Source: Thiobacillus sp. UBA2487 (GTDB lineage Bacteria > Pseudomonadota > Gammaproteobacteria > Burkholderiales > Sulfuriferulaceae). Taken from it: DNA of 10,571 nucleotides. Positions within the stretch are counted from its first letter, which is position 1, and each line of letters opens with the position of its first letter. This document shows positions 1 through 8,167 of the stretch, one piece after another. Where the stretch lies: contig DDOT01000068.1 in NCBI GenBank assembly GCA_002341815.1, positions 750-11,320 of the forward strand, in the 5' to 3' direction. Under the pieces are notes generated by a model that was not told the origin of the DNA, did no database searches, and was given only the letters and a program-made list of their open reading frames with translations. The position numbers and the translations under genes are program-made.

Positions 1-1330
<1,330 letters not shown>

Positions 1331-1410
1331 CCATTACGCATTAATATGCCAAATCAGGACCCCCAGCATGGTGCCAAAATAGCTGAAATATGGAATAATC
1401 GCAAGTGTTT

Positions 1411-1456
1411 GTTGGCAAGTAAACCCCCACCCAAAATGGTTGCATTTACTGCCAAC
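1411..1456. repeat. Interrupted inverted repeat in the leader of the methyltransferase gene
   Basis: GTTGGCAAGTAAA (1411-1423) and TTTACTGCCAAC (1445-1456) are inverted copies, matching at 12 positions with one bulged base. A 21-base loop beginning with a C-rich run separates them. The repeat ends 32 bases before the ATG at 1489, in the divergent gap between the thiC riboswitch and the methyltransferase gene. It could be an mRNA hairpin or a protein-binding operator; nothing seen decides between these. No convincing -10/-35 pair was found next to it. Confidence 0.5.
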
Positions 1457-1488
1457 CTGTTGACCGATGTCAGTACCGGATAAGATTA

Positions 1489-2142
1489 ATGAATATCGAT
1501 AAAGCCCGTTTCAACATGATTGAACAACAAATTCGCCCTTGGGATGTTCTCAATCTTGAGGTTCTGGATTTGCTCAAAGAAATCCGGCGTGAAGAATTTG
1601 TTCCTGCTCAGTGGCAATCGCTGGCATTCGCCGATCTGGAAATTCCATTGGGGCATGATCAGGCCATGATGTCGCCCAAACTGGAAGCGCGTATCCTGCA
1701 AGAAATGACTGTTCAACCCGATGATCATGTGCTTGAAGTTGGCACCGGCAGTGGTTACTTAACGGCATTGCTGGCCGCGCGCGCCAAACAGGTACACAGC
1801 ATAGACATCATTGCCGAATTCACTGCGCAAGCCAATGCACGTTTGCTGGCGCACGGCATTCATAACGTCAAGTTGATCACCGCCGATGCATCGCGCGGCT
1901 GGTCACAAGCAGCCCCCTATAATGTCATCGTGCTGACCGGTTCAACACCGGTACTGCCCGAGGCATTTAAACGTGATCTGGCCATTGGTGGCCGTCTGTT
2001 CGCCATTATCGGCGATGCTCCTGCCATGAGTGCTGTTCGCATGACACGGGTTAGCGAATCGACCTGGACCACCGATCATTTGTTTGAAACCGATGTCAAA
2101 CCGCTGATCAATGCATTGCAACCCGAGCGTTTCGTATTCTAA
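1489..2142 (+). CDS. Protein-L-isoaspartate O-methyltransferase-like protein
   Basis: This 217-residue protein belongs to the Pcm/PIMT family of SAM-dependent methyltransferases. Family members repair isoaspartyl residues in aged proteins, working in the cytoplasm. The SAM-binding motif I, VLEVGTGSGYLTALLA, is at residues 81-96, followed by the acidic post-I strand VHSIDI (102-107) and ITADAS (130-135). The segment before motif I reads IPLGHDQAMMSP (52-63), where classical PIMT has a GQTIS-Q-P type active-site loop. The Ser-Pro pair is kept but the rest differs, so true repair activity is uncertain; it may belong to the divergent PIMT-like subgroup seen in many betaproteobacteria. Length is typical. 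The start at 1489 matches the conserved N-terminal MIEQQIRPWDV region, but the Shine-Dalgarno (GGATAAG) is weak. The gene stands alone, divergent from thiC and convergent with the SprT-like gene 79 bases away. Confidence 0.85.
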   Translation: MNIDKARFNMIEQQIRPWDVLNLEVLDLLKEIRREEFVPAQWQSLAFADLEIPLGHDQAMMSPKLEARILQEMTVQPDDHVLEVGTGSGYLTALLAARAKQVHSIDIIAEFTAQANARLLAHGIHNVKLITADASRGWSQAAPYNVIVLTGSTPVLPEAFKRDLAIGGRLFAIIGDAPAMSAVRMTRVSESTWTTDHLFETDVKPLINALQPERFVF

Positions 2143-2221
2143 CCCGATCTTTTCATGAATTAACGCGCGCCCTCACTTGCCTTTTGTTTCATACTGATTC
2201 ACACAGCGCGCAATGATCGGG

Positions 2222-2965
2222 CTAAACGTCCGTCATTTCAATTTGGCACACGCCACACCAAATAACCGTGTCCGGCGCAACCCACGCTTTGCGGCCACAT
2301 TGTGCGCAGGTTAACCGGGTTCGTGTCGGCGCCTTTTTAGGGTTCGGGCGATATAATACCGCTTTGCCGTCAATTTCTGTCGGTAATCTATGAATCGGCG
2401 CAGGTGTTGCCGTGTAATCAATACCCGAATCACGCAACGATTTTTTTACTGAGTCTTGCGCTTCCGGGGTGGCCGGCAAATGCCTGTCCAGCCAAGGAAA
2501 TACAAATCCGCCATCCACCAGTTTCCGGCATGCAACGATAAACGCGCCATCCGGCAAAATGTAGTGGGTCATGCTTCGTCCGGTTTTTTTACCACCGGGC
2601 AAACCCGTTTTTGATGGCATCAAACCCAACGATTCCATTTTATGCGCCCATTCACGATTATGCGCGTTGGATGGTGTAGGCTTACCCGCGTGCGCTTGCC
2701 AATGGTGCACCATTTCATGCACTAGCGTTGAAAGAACGTCTTCAACAGCGCGCAACGTAAAAAATCCGGGGTGCATGCCCAGTTCATCGACTTTTTCACC
2801 GGATGGAGAGATAAATCGATCTTTGTGATGATAACCATAGACACGATTCGTCGAACGCAACGTAATTAAACAAGGTGGTAACTGGTTCTCAAACAACTGG
2901 ACATTAAAATGATCAAAGGCTGCCTGCAAAGCAGCGTACAATTCTGTGGTCGGAGAAATTGACAT
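2222..2965 (-). CDS. SprT-like zinc metallopeptidase with C-terminal zinc ribbon
   Basis: A 247-residue cytoplasmic protein with the SprT-family metalloprotease motif HEMVH at residues 83-87 (LVHEMVHHWQ). A likely third zinc ligand, His102, sits in NAHNREW. The C-terminus carries two CxxC pairs (Cys220/223 and Cys237/240), which make a zinc ribbon as in SprT/Spartan-like proteins. The protein is longer than E. coli SprT (about 165 residues). It fits the larger SprT-like group often met in plasmids and integrated elements of proteobacteria; that statement is from general knowledge. Substrates are unknown, although the eukaryotic relative Spartan cleaves DNA-protein crosslinks. The ATG at 2965 gives a plausible N-terminal helix, but no good Shine-Dalgarno is visible. 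Its upstream region is the umuC remnant, so its promoter, if local, must lie in that scar. There is no link to the pilus genes beyond position. Confidence 0.85.
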   Translation of the reverse strand: MSISPTTELYAALQAAFDHFNVQLFENQLPPCLITLRSTNRVYGYHHKDRFISPSGEKVDELGMHPGFFTLRAVEDVLSTLVHEMVHHWQAHAGKPTPSNAHNREWAHKMESLGLMPSKTGLPGGKKTGRSMTHYILPDGAFIVACRKLVDGGFVFPWLDRHLPATPEAQDSVKKSLRDSGIDYTATPAPIHRLPTEIDGKAVLYRPNPKKAPTRTRLTCAQCGRKAWVAPDTVIWCGVCQIEMTDV

Positions 2966-2978
2966 AATAGATTACCGT

Positions 2979-3107
2979 TATGATCTTGAGTGTTTTTTGG
3001 ACCTGGCCGGCTTACCAACACAATCCTTGGTGGTCCATGGCCGTGACATTCGGAGAACCATTCAACAACAAGTCGGCATTCCAGTTTGTGTCAGCATTGC
3101 TGCCGCT
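2979..3107 (+). pseudogene. umuC: Remnant of a umuC-type Y-family DNA polymerase gene
   Basis: Read on the plus strand from 2979, the frame gives YDLECFLDLAGL, then HGRDIRRTIQQQVGIPVCVSIAA. This matches the UmuC/DinB-family palm segment, which usually reads YSIDECFLDLAG, then GR-IR-TV, then GIPVCVGIA. The catalytic SIDE motif is reduced to DLE, apparently by loss of one codon and further changes. The conserved KTLAKLANH segment that should follow is not present in any frame. Only about 43 codons survive of a protein normally around 420 residues. The upstream side is cut off by the start of the opposite-strand SprT-like gene. The reading frame stays open to a stop ending at 3194 but loses family similarity after about 3107. 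It cannot encode a working polymerase. I am confident of the family and less so of the exact ends. Confidence 0.8.
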
Positions 3108-3157
3108 GGGGTCAATCCACATTGGGCCATGCGTCGCAACCTGAAATCGCCCAACTA

Positions 3158-3188
3158 CACCACCAATTGGCATGAGTTGCCGGTGGTG
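3158..3188. repeat. Compound hairpin between the umuC remnant and mshN
   Basis: CACCACC (3158-3164) is the exact inverse of GGTGGTG (3182-3188). Inside it, GGCA (3169-3172) pairs with TGCC (3178-3181), so the element folds as a 7-bp stem, a one-sided AATT bulge, and a 4-bp stem with a five-base loop. No T tract follows on either strand, so it is not a standard intrinsic terminator. Its place, about 65 bases past the mshN stop, would still allow it to stabilise the 3' end of the msh transcript. It could also be a leftover of a mobile element. Confidence 0.5.
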
Positions 3189-3252
3189 CGCTGAATCATC
3201 TATCGAATATACCTTAAGGAAGATGGGATGGACCGCTTCTCGGATGCCACTC

Positions 3253-4314
3253 TCACAACTGTTGCCGGACAAATGCCTGCAATTCCGGACTCAAGCTTTG
3301 CGTTGCCAGCGCTTTTGAAAATGCCTCATCTGCAGCATCCTGATGTTTAGCGGCCTTTTCAGCTATGCCCAAACCCATCCACCAGATACCAGACTGCGGA
3401 TTTTGGCGCAAGGCGAAGACATATTGCTCGATGGCCTCATCATTCTTTCCTGCTTGCTGCAGTAATGTTGCTAGCAAAGCGTGATAATCAGACTGATCCG
3501 CAGCAAAAGGCAAACTGCGTTGCAACGTGACAATAGCCTCGTCATTCTTGTTCTCGGCAACCTGCAGACGGGCCAACAGCATCGCCATATCAGTATGAGT
3601 CGGGTCAAGCGCCAGGCCCGTCTGCAAACTAAGCGCTGCTTCGTCACTGCGCTTTTCCTTAATCAACAAACTATCCAATGCGAGACGAATTTTGGCATTG
3701 GCAGGTTGTTTCTGTAATCCACTCTGTAATGTGGCAATGGCTAACGCTAGATTGCCTTGCTGCGCCTGTTCCAATGCGTGATTATACAATTTTTCGGCAA
3801 GCTGGGATTGGTCTGACGGTTCGGCTTGTATCGACACACCCGGTGACAAAGCCTGTCCGTGTGATCTGTCAACTGCCGTCGAGGGCGACAATTTCCTTTT
3901 CTCAGACAACGACGTGGAAGGCTCGGATAAAGACAACGACAGAGACTGATTTTGCTTCGGACCAGAAGCCTTATTATTCGGCTGTGCACTCACACTATCG
4001 CTTTTCGGCGGCGTACTGGCAGACAAAATCGGCGTAGCAGGCATCACATGCAATGCTGCAACAGCGTGTCTGCCAGGAATAGCATGTACAGACGGATGAA
4101 TTCCTGTGACAGACTTTTCCACAGGATGTATGAGATAAAACCATGCGATGCCAAACAAAACACAAAGATTAATGATCCCAGCGATGACAAACCACACCCA
4201 CTTCGGCACAGATGGCGTTTGTTGCTCAGGGACGATAGCGACTTGAGCAGGCAATGGAACAGCGGATTGTTGCTGTTGCGCCAGATCCTGCAGCATGCGA
4301 TTAATAATACTCAT
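3253..4314 (-). CDS. mshN: MSHA pilus biogenesis protein MshN (TPR protein)
   Basis: A 353-residue inner-membrane protein of the MSHA type IV pilus machine. The N-terminus MSIINRMLQDL is typical of MshN. One membrane helix spans about residues 39-61 (VWFVIAGIINLCVLFGIAWF). A long low-complexity linker rich in Ser, Pro and Leu follows (about 75-165). The C-terminal half (about 170-350) is made of tetratricopeptide repeats, for example NHALEQAQQGNLALAIATLQ and KNDEAIEQYVFALRQNPQS. The TPR domain should lie in the periplasm and mediate protein contacts within the assembly. The start ATG overlaps the mshM stop in an ATGA at 4311-4314, a sign of translational coupling. It is the last msh gene here. 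In the Vibrio and Shewanella order mshE and mshG would come next, but the DNA runs instead into the umuC scar. Confidence 0.92.
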   Translation of the reverse strand: MSIINRMLQDLAQQQQSAVPLPAQVAIVPEQQTPSVPKWVWFVIAGIINLCVLFGIAWFYLIHPVEKSVTGIHPSVHAIPGRHAVAALHVMPATPILSASTPPKSDSVSAQPNNKASGPKQNQSLSLSLSEPSTSLSEKRKLSPSTAVDRSHGQALSPGVSIQAEPSDQSQLAEKLYNHALEQAQQGNLALAIATLQSGLQKQPANAKIRLALDSLLIKEKRSDEAALSLQTGLALDPTHTDMAMLLARLQVAENKNDEAIVTLQRSLPFAADQSDYHALLATLLQQAGKNDEAIEQYVFALRQNPQSGIWWMGLGIAEKAAKHQDAADEAFSKALATQSLSPELQAFVRQQL

Positions 4315-5243
4315 CTCGGGACAATCCTAAACAATAACCATGTACCAATACCCAATAGCGCAAATAGCACAACGGGGACGACCTGTCGCCACCCGAAACG
4401 CGGCGGCAGTCGAACCGATTCCGTATCACGTGCCGCAGCTTTGATCTGCTTGACATCAACAAACGTTTCTCCAGCACCAAAGCTAGCCATCAATGCTTTA
4501 TGGGCAAGTATATTCACCAAACGAGGAACTCCCCCGCTGATTTTGTACATGACTCTGGTCGCAGCATCCGTAAAAAGTGGCGCCCCACGATATCCGGCCG
4601 TCTGCAATCGGTGCATCAAATACTGTTTCGTTTCAGTTTGATCCATGCCAGCCAGCCGATAATGAAAGGTGATGCGCTGATTCAGTTGGCGCAAATCATT
4701 TCGTTTCAGTTTTTCATCAAGTTCCGGTTGACCGAACAAGACGATCTGTAACAATTTCTGCTTCTCGGTTTCCAGATTGGTCAAAAGACGCAAAGATTCC
4801 AAGGTTTCCACCGGCATCGCCTGAACTTCGTCGAAGCATAACACCACCCGTTGCCCACCTTGGGCCAGTTTCAGCAACATATCAGATATCATTTTGAGGG
4901 CAACATGCTGAGCACAGTCTGCCGGCAAATCAATACCAAGTTCGGCTGCCATTGCCAGTAACAGGCTTTGCGGCGTCAGACAGGGATTTGGAATGAAAGC
5001 AGTGACAATATCCGGCGCCGTTTCATCGCTATTAAGCTGTTCGATACAAGCCAAATAATGTCGGCACAACAAGGTTTTTCCAGTGCCGATTTCGCCTGTA
5101 ATCTTAACAAAAGGTTCTCCCGTATGAGTCGCGACCAACAACGTATTCAAGGCAGCCTGATAATGTCTGGCGGCCAGAAAATAGCTGGTGTCTGGTGTCA
5201 GCGTGAACGGGTACTCACGCAGGCCGAAATGCTCAAGGTACAT
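4311..5243 (-). CDS. mshM: MSHA pilus biogenesis protein MshM (AAA ATPase, ExeA/GspA-like)
   Basis: A 310-residue ATPase of the ExeA/GspA family. Residues 1-20 (MYLEHFGLREYPFTLTPDTS) are the usual start of this family. Walker A is GEIGTGKT (50-57) and Walker B is LCFDE (135-139), followed by a sensor-like segment IVLFGQPEL. A hydrophobic helix near the C-terminus (about 286-306, VVPVVLFALLGIGTWLLF) would anchor it in the inner membrane with the ATPase in the cytoplasm. ExeA relatives help insert or assemble the secretin, which fits a position directly after mshL. The frame stays open to an upstream start at 5288, but the 15 residues that would add are not family-like. I therefore chose the ATG at 5243, which overlaps the end of mshL by 11 bases. 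Its stop overlaps the mshN start. Confidence 0.93.
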   Translation of the reverse strand: MYLEHFGLREYPFTLTPDTSYFLAARHYQAALNTLLVATHTGEPFVKITGEIGTGKTLLCRHYLACIEQLNSDETAPDIVTAFIPNPCLTPQSLLLAMAAELGIDLPADCAQHVALKMISDMLLKLAQGGQRVVLCFDEVQAMPVETLESLRLLTNLETEKQKLLQIVLFGQPELDEKLKRNDLRQLNQRITFHYRLAGMDQTETKQYLMHRLQTAGYRGAPLFTDAATRVMYKISGGVPRLVNILAHKALMASFGAGETFVDVKQIKAAARDTESVRLPPRFGWRQVVPVVLFALLGIGTWLLFRIVPR

Positions 5244-7035
5244 GATGATGTGCGTCGCTGGCTTGCAGGACGTCCTGCGTCCAGTCATCCCCTCCCTTGA
5301 TAATGGTGGTTTTGAGCAAAATAACCAGTTCGTTCTTTTGCGTAATGCGATTGGTGTGTTTGAACATGCTACCTAACACAGGAACGTCACCCAGTCCGGG
5401 CACTTCGTTATTATCATCGGTGCTGGTTTCCTGCATCAACCCCCCAATGGCGACAATGCTACCATCTTGCACCCTTACCACACTGTCGGTTTCCGACACA
5501 GTGCTGGAAGCCAATGGCAAAGTGAGCGTGCCAAGCGATGCGCCAAGATTGATAACACTGTTCTTGGTAACAACCTGACTTACCGACGGATGAATATGCA
5601 GTGTAATCAACCCTTCGTCTGAAATCTCAGGTGTCACATCCAACGCAATACCTGAAAAAAACGGCCGCAGGGTAACATTGGGGGTCGCCGCCGTGGTGGT
5701 GGTGCTGACGCCGGTGACGGTTGAGGTAACATTGGTCACAAAAAAATCGTCCGTACCCACTTTGAGTACGGCCATCTGGTTATTAAGCGTGGCGATGCGT
5801 GGACTGGACAACACCTTGGTCTTGCCTTGGGTGGATAGAAAATTCAGCATGGCTGCAAAATTATCAGATTGTGCAGTGATATTCAGCAAACCGGCACTGG
5901 TTGTAATGGCGCTGGGAATGCCTGGCGCGAACAACGTACCTAGCGAGGTCCCCGCCAAAGCGCCTGGTACTGCAGCGTAAGGCGAGGCGCTGGCGCCCGT
6001 CGTGGCTAACGCCGCGCCACCACTCGCTGCGCTATTGAATACGCCACCCGGCAAATTTGGCCCGGGAACAGACAGGGTTGATGGGTCTGCACCCACAGAA
6101 AAACGGCTCTGGCCATAGCGATTGAAGGCCGCCCAATTCACGCCGGTCTGAAACTGATCACCCAACTGGACCTCAATAATCTTGGCTTCGAGCATAACCT
6201 GGCGATCGATCGACAATTGCATCGCTTGCAAATAATTCGCCACCTGATGAATTTCACCAGGCATGGCGTGTACCAGAATAATGCCCGATTCCGGATTGAC
6301 CACCACTTTACGGTCATCCTTATCTCCGATAATCATCTTCAATGAGTTGCTCAGATCGTTCCAGAAATCGCTTTTGATTTGTGTACTAATTTTGCTGGTC
6401 TGAACCGTTTGAGCATTGTTTCCGGGGTTGGTGGTCGGCATAGCATTAGGCATGCCATTGGGCAGACCCGATGATGGGCTGTCGCTGACAGAACCAGACG
6501 TCACACGAATATCAGAAGAACCCTGCCGCTGTCCTGCAATATAATTAACTTTGAACACATGGGTTTGCATGGTCATCGGCAGAATGAAAATACGATTGCC
6601 TTCTATCTGATACTCATAACCGTACAATTCATGCAGGGCATTGATCGCTTCCGGTACGGTCACATTTTTCAAATTAACCGATATGGTTCCATCGAGATCG
6701 GGCGGAATCAACATGCTGTAACGGGTACCCGAAACGATACCCAGAAACACCTGCGCGGCAGGCGCGTTATTTACTGCCAAATTGAAACGAGGCTCTGAGG
6801 TCTGCGCTGGAGCAGGTAGATTAACGACCAGCGGCGGTAACAGTGCATTGCGAACAGCGGCCGATTGTTCCGTTGATGGTTCAGGCTTTTTAAGCTGCGC
6901 CAGCGTTGCATCGATATGGTCCTGAATATGATCAGGCTTGGGCTGTAAACTACTGCACCCATTCAGGCCAACGAGAGCCAGTCCAGTCAGGCTATACAAC
7001 ACACAGATAATAAATCGAGATGCAAGTATTCGCAT
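5233..7035 (-). CDS. mshL: MSHA pilus secretin MshL (outer-membrane lipoprotein)
   Basis: A 600-residue secretin that forms the outer-membrane channel of the MSHA pilus. From ATG at 7035 it starts with a lipoprotein signal peptide: a hydrophobic core then LNGC, with Cys27 as the lipidation site. A short secretin N-terminal domain follows (about 85-135, LAVNNAPAAQVFLGIVSGTR). A Gly/Pro/Asn/Met-rich spacer covers about 180-210, and an N-domain about 220-275. The beta-barrel secretin domain begins near VMLEAKIIEVQLGDQFQTGV (280-299) and ends with the family signature VPGLGDVPVLGSMF (545-558). An Ala/Gly/Ser-rich loop interrupts the barrel domain. The frame is also open five codons further, to TTG at 7050, but ATG at 7035 is a better codon, gives a cleaner signal peptide, and lies eight bases after the mshK stop. 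Length and domains are complete. Identity as a pilus secretin is firm; the MshL name rests on its neighbours. Confidence 0.95.
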   Translation of the reverse strand: MRILASRFIICVLYSLTGLALVGLNGCSSLQPKPDHIQDHIDATLAQLKKPEPSTEQSAAVRNALLPPLVVNLPAPAQTSEPRFNLAVNNAPAAQVFLGIVSGTRYSMLIPPDLDGTISVNLKNVTVPEAINALHELYGYEYQIEGNRIFILPMTMQTHVFKVNYIAGQRQGSSDIRVTSGSVSDSPSSGLPNGMPNAMPTTNPGNNAQTVQTSKISTQIKSDFWNDLSNSLKMIIGDKDDRKVVVNPESGIILVHAMPGEIHQVANYLQAMQLSIDRQVMLEAKIIEVQLGDQFQTGVNWAAFNRYGQSRFSVGADPSTLSVPGPNLPGGVFNSAASGGAALATTGASASPYAAVPGALAGTSLGTLFAPGIPSAITTSAGLLNITAQSDNFAAMLNFLSTQGKTKVLSSPRIATLNNQMAVLKVGTDDFFVTNVTSTVTGVSTTTTAATPNVTLRPFFSGIALDVTPEISDEGLITLHIHPSVSQVVTKNSVINLGASLGTLTLPLASSTVSETDSVVRVQDGSIVAIGGLMQETSTDDNNEVPGLGDVPVLGSMFKHTNRITQKNELVILLKTTIIKGGDDWTQDVLQASDAHHHVP

Positions 7036-7043
7036 AGTGAACG

Positions 7044-7418
7044 TTACCAATCCGAATGATGGTGCGAAGAAGTAATAGGAGCAACGACGAAACGCTTACT
7101 GACATTGGGATACAGTTTCATAGTATTCATTTGTCCATCGGCCTTCACCCACAGATCGTGGTCGGTAATACGCAAAATTCGTCCCTCTTCGATACGGTCA
7201 CCCACCTCAACCATTTTACCGCGCACCATGGCACTGCAATGCTTGCCGCGAACCATGATAATCTGGACAGGTGAGGCATTGCTGGGTACAACCCCGGTAC
7301 TGGGTGCATTGATACCGGCCGGAGGCTGGGTTGGGTCCATCACCACGTCGTTGGCACAAGCCATCATAGTGGTTCCGCCAAGCAGGCAGAAGAAAATTAT
7401 TTTTAAATAGTGAGCCAT
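7044..7418 (-). CDS. mshK: MSHA pilus biogenesis protein MshK (PilP/GspC-like)
   Basis: A 124-residue exported protein. The N-terminus has a short hydrophobic segment (LKIIFFCLLGGTTMMACA), so it is secreted or lipidated. The lipobox-like MMAC deviates from consensus, which makes plain signal-peptidase cleavage equally possible. The mature start carries MDPTQPPAG; a DPT-x-PP motif is common near the start of MshK and related pilus and type II secretion proteins. The C-terminal half, MVRGKMVEVGDRIEEGRI and onward, has the beta-rich pattern of the PilP/GspC homology region that contacts the secretin from the periplasm. This fits its place between mshJ and mshL. The start overlaps the end of mshJ by 16 bases and the stop lies eight bases before the mshL ATG, so all three are probably co-translated. 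Confidence 0.88.
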   Translation of the reverse strand: MAHYLKIIFFCLLGGTTMMACANDVVMDPTQPPAGINAPSTGVVPSNASPVQIIMVRGKHCSAMVRGKMVEVGDRIEEGRILRITDHDLWVKADGQMNTMKLYPNVSKRFVVAPITSSHHHSDW

Positions 7419-8167
7419 GCCCGATCCTGGCTGAGTGTGTAAAGCCTCAACGTAAGTTGCAGGTTGTGCTGATCATCAACTGCCAAAACAGCCTTACTCC
7501 AAAACATGCGCCATGGCGCTGCTTCGAGCGCTTGCATATCATACACCAGATCTGCATAAGAACCGGTCAACACCAAATCAACACCGTGCTTGTAAATGTG
7601 CGGACGGGTATCTGACGCCCGGTCGGCTTTTTCGTTGGCAGATGAAGGATGCGCCAGTAGATTAAGGGGCACTGACCCGGAATTTGCCGAAGACGGCGCA
7701 GGATCAGCCGATTTTCCCGTTACCTGCCCATCCAAGGTTTCCACTGGCAGCGTGGTGAGCGATATCAGCCTTACGCCATGGTTATGACCCAATAATTCTT
7801 CCAGCATGACCGGCATCTGCTGCGGCGTCACCAATCGGCTCTGGATAGCATTCAACGTGTTGTCGCCACGCTGCGCCATAAGTCGCAAGGCAGCCAATTG
7901 CGCTTTAATTGGCGTATTGGGGTCACCGCTGTTGCGCCGCACCAGAAACTGGATTTGCTGATTCATTGTGGCCAAGGTGTTCTGGGTTTGGGTAATGTGT
8001 TCGGATGCTGCTTGTTGTTTTTCCAATGCAGGATCAATTAACACCTTATTGATCACGGTGATCATCGCCAATACCAGCGCCAAAAAAATAATAACCCGTT
8101 CACGCAGGCTCAATTGGTCAATCCGGGCTTCGGTACCACGCCAATATTGCAGCAGAGATTTCATCAT
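7403..8167 (-). CDS. mshJ: MSHA pilus biogenesis protein MshJ (PilO/GspM-like)
   Basis: A 254-residue bitopic inner-membrane protein. A short cytoplasmic N-terminus is followed by one membrane helix (about 25-44, VIIFLALVLAMITVINKVLI), then a periplasmic coiled-coil-like stretch rich in Gln, Ala and Thr (about 46-75), then a C-terminal alpha/beta domain ending in LQLTLRLYTLSQDRAWLTI. This is the layout of GspM and PilO proteins, which link the PilM/PilN pair to PilP in the alignment complex. A Ser/Pro-rich spacer near 155-180 is probably disordered. The ATG at 8167 overlaps the stop of the PilN-like gene (ATGA). A second ATG follows at once, so the start is uncertain by one residue. Sequence conservation in this family is low; the name rests on topology and position. 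Confidence 0.88.
   Translation of the reverse strand: MMKSLLQYWRGTEARIDQLSLRERVIIFLALVLAMITVINKVLIDPALEKQQAASEHITQTQNTLATMNQQIQFLVRRNSGDPNTPIKAQLAALRLMAQRGDNTLNAIQSRLVTPQQMPVMLEELLGHNHGVRLISLTTLPVETLDGQVTGKSADPAPSSANSGSVPLNLLAHPSSANEKADRASDTRPHIYKHGVDLVLTGSYADLVYDMQALEAAPWRMFWSKAVLAVDDQHNLQLTLRLYTLSQDRAWLTI

Noticed and set aside
1460..1486. TTGACC and TAAGAT as a promoter for the methyltransferase gene
   Set aside because: The -10 would be two bases before the ATG, placing the transcript start inside the coding region.
2143..2221. GCGCG/CGCGC and CCCGATC/GATCGGG pairs in the convergent gap as a possible two-way terminator
   Set aside because: The loops are 36 bases or longer and no T tract follows either stem, so a terminator cannot be supported.
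3012..3272. Open frame of 86 codons on the minus strand between mshN and the SprT-like gene
   Set aside because: It overlaps the mshN end, runs antisense through the umuC remnant, and shows no family pattern or ribosome binding site. The plus-strand reading explains the sequence better.
3952..4641. 229-codon open frame on the plus strand across mshN and mshM
   Set aside because: It is antisense to two well-recognised, translationally coupled genes. Its protein is rich in Arg, Thr and Cys without any domain pattern.
5244..5288. N-terminal extension of mshM by 15 residues
   Set aside because: The extra residues are not family-like and would increase the overlap with mshL; the ATG at 5243 begins the conserved MYLEHFGL stretch.
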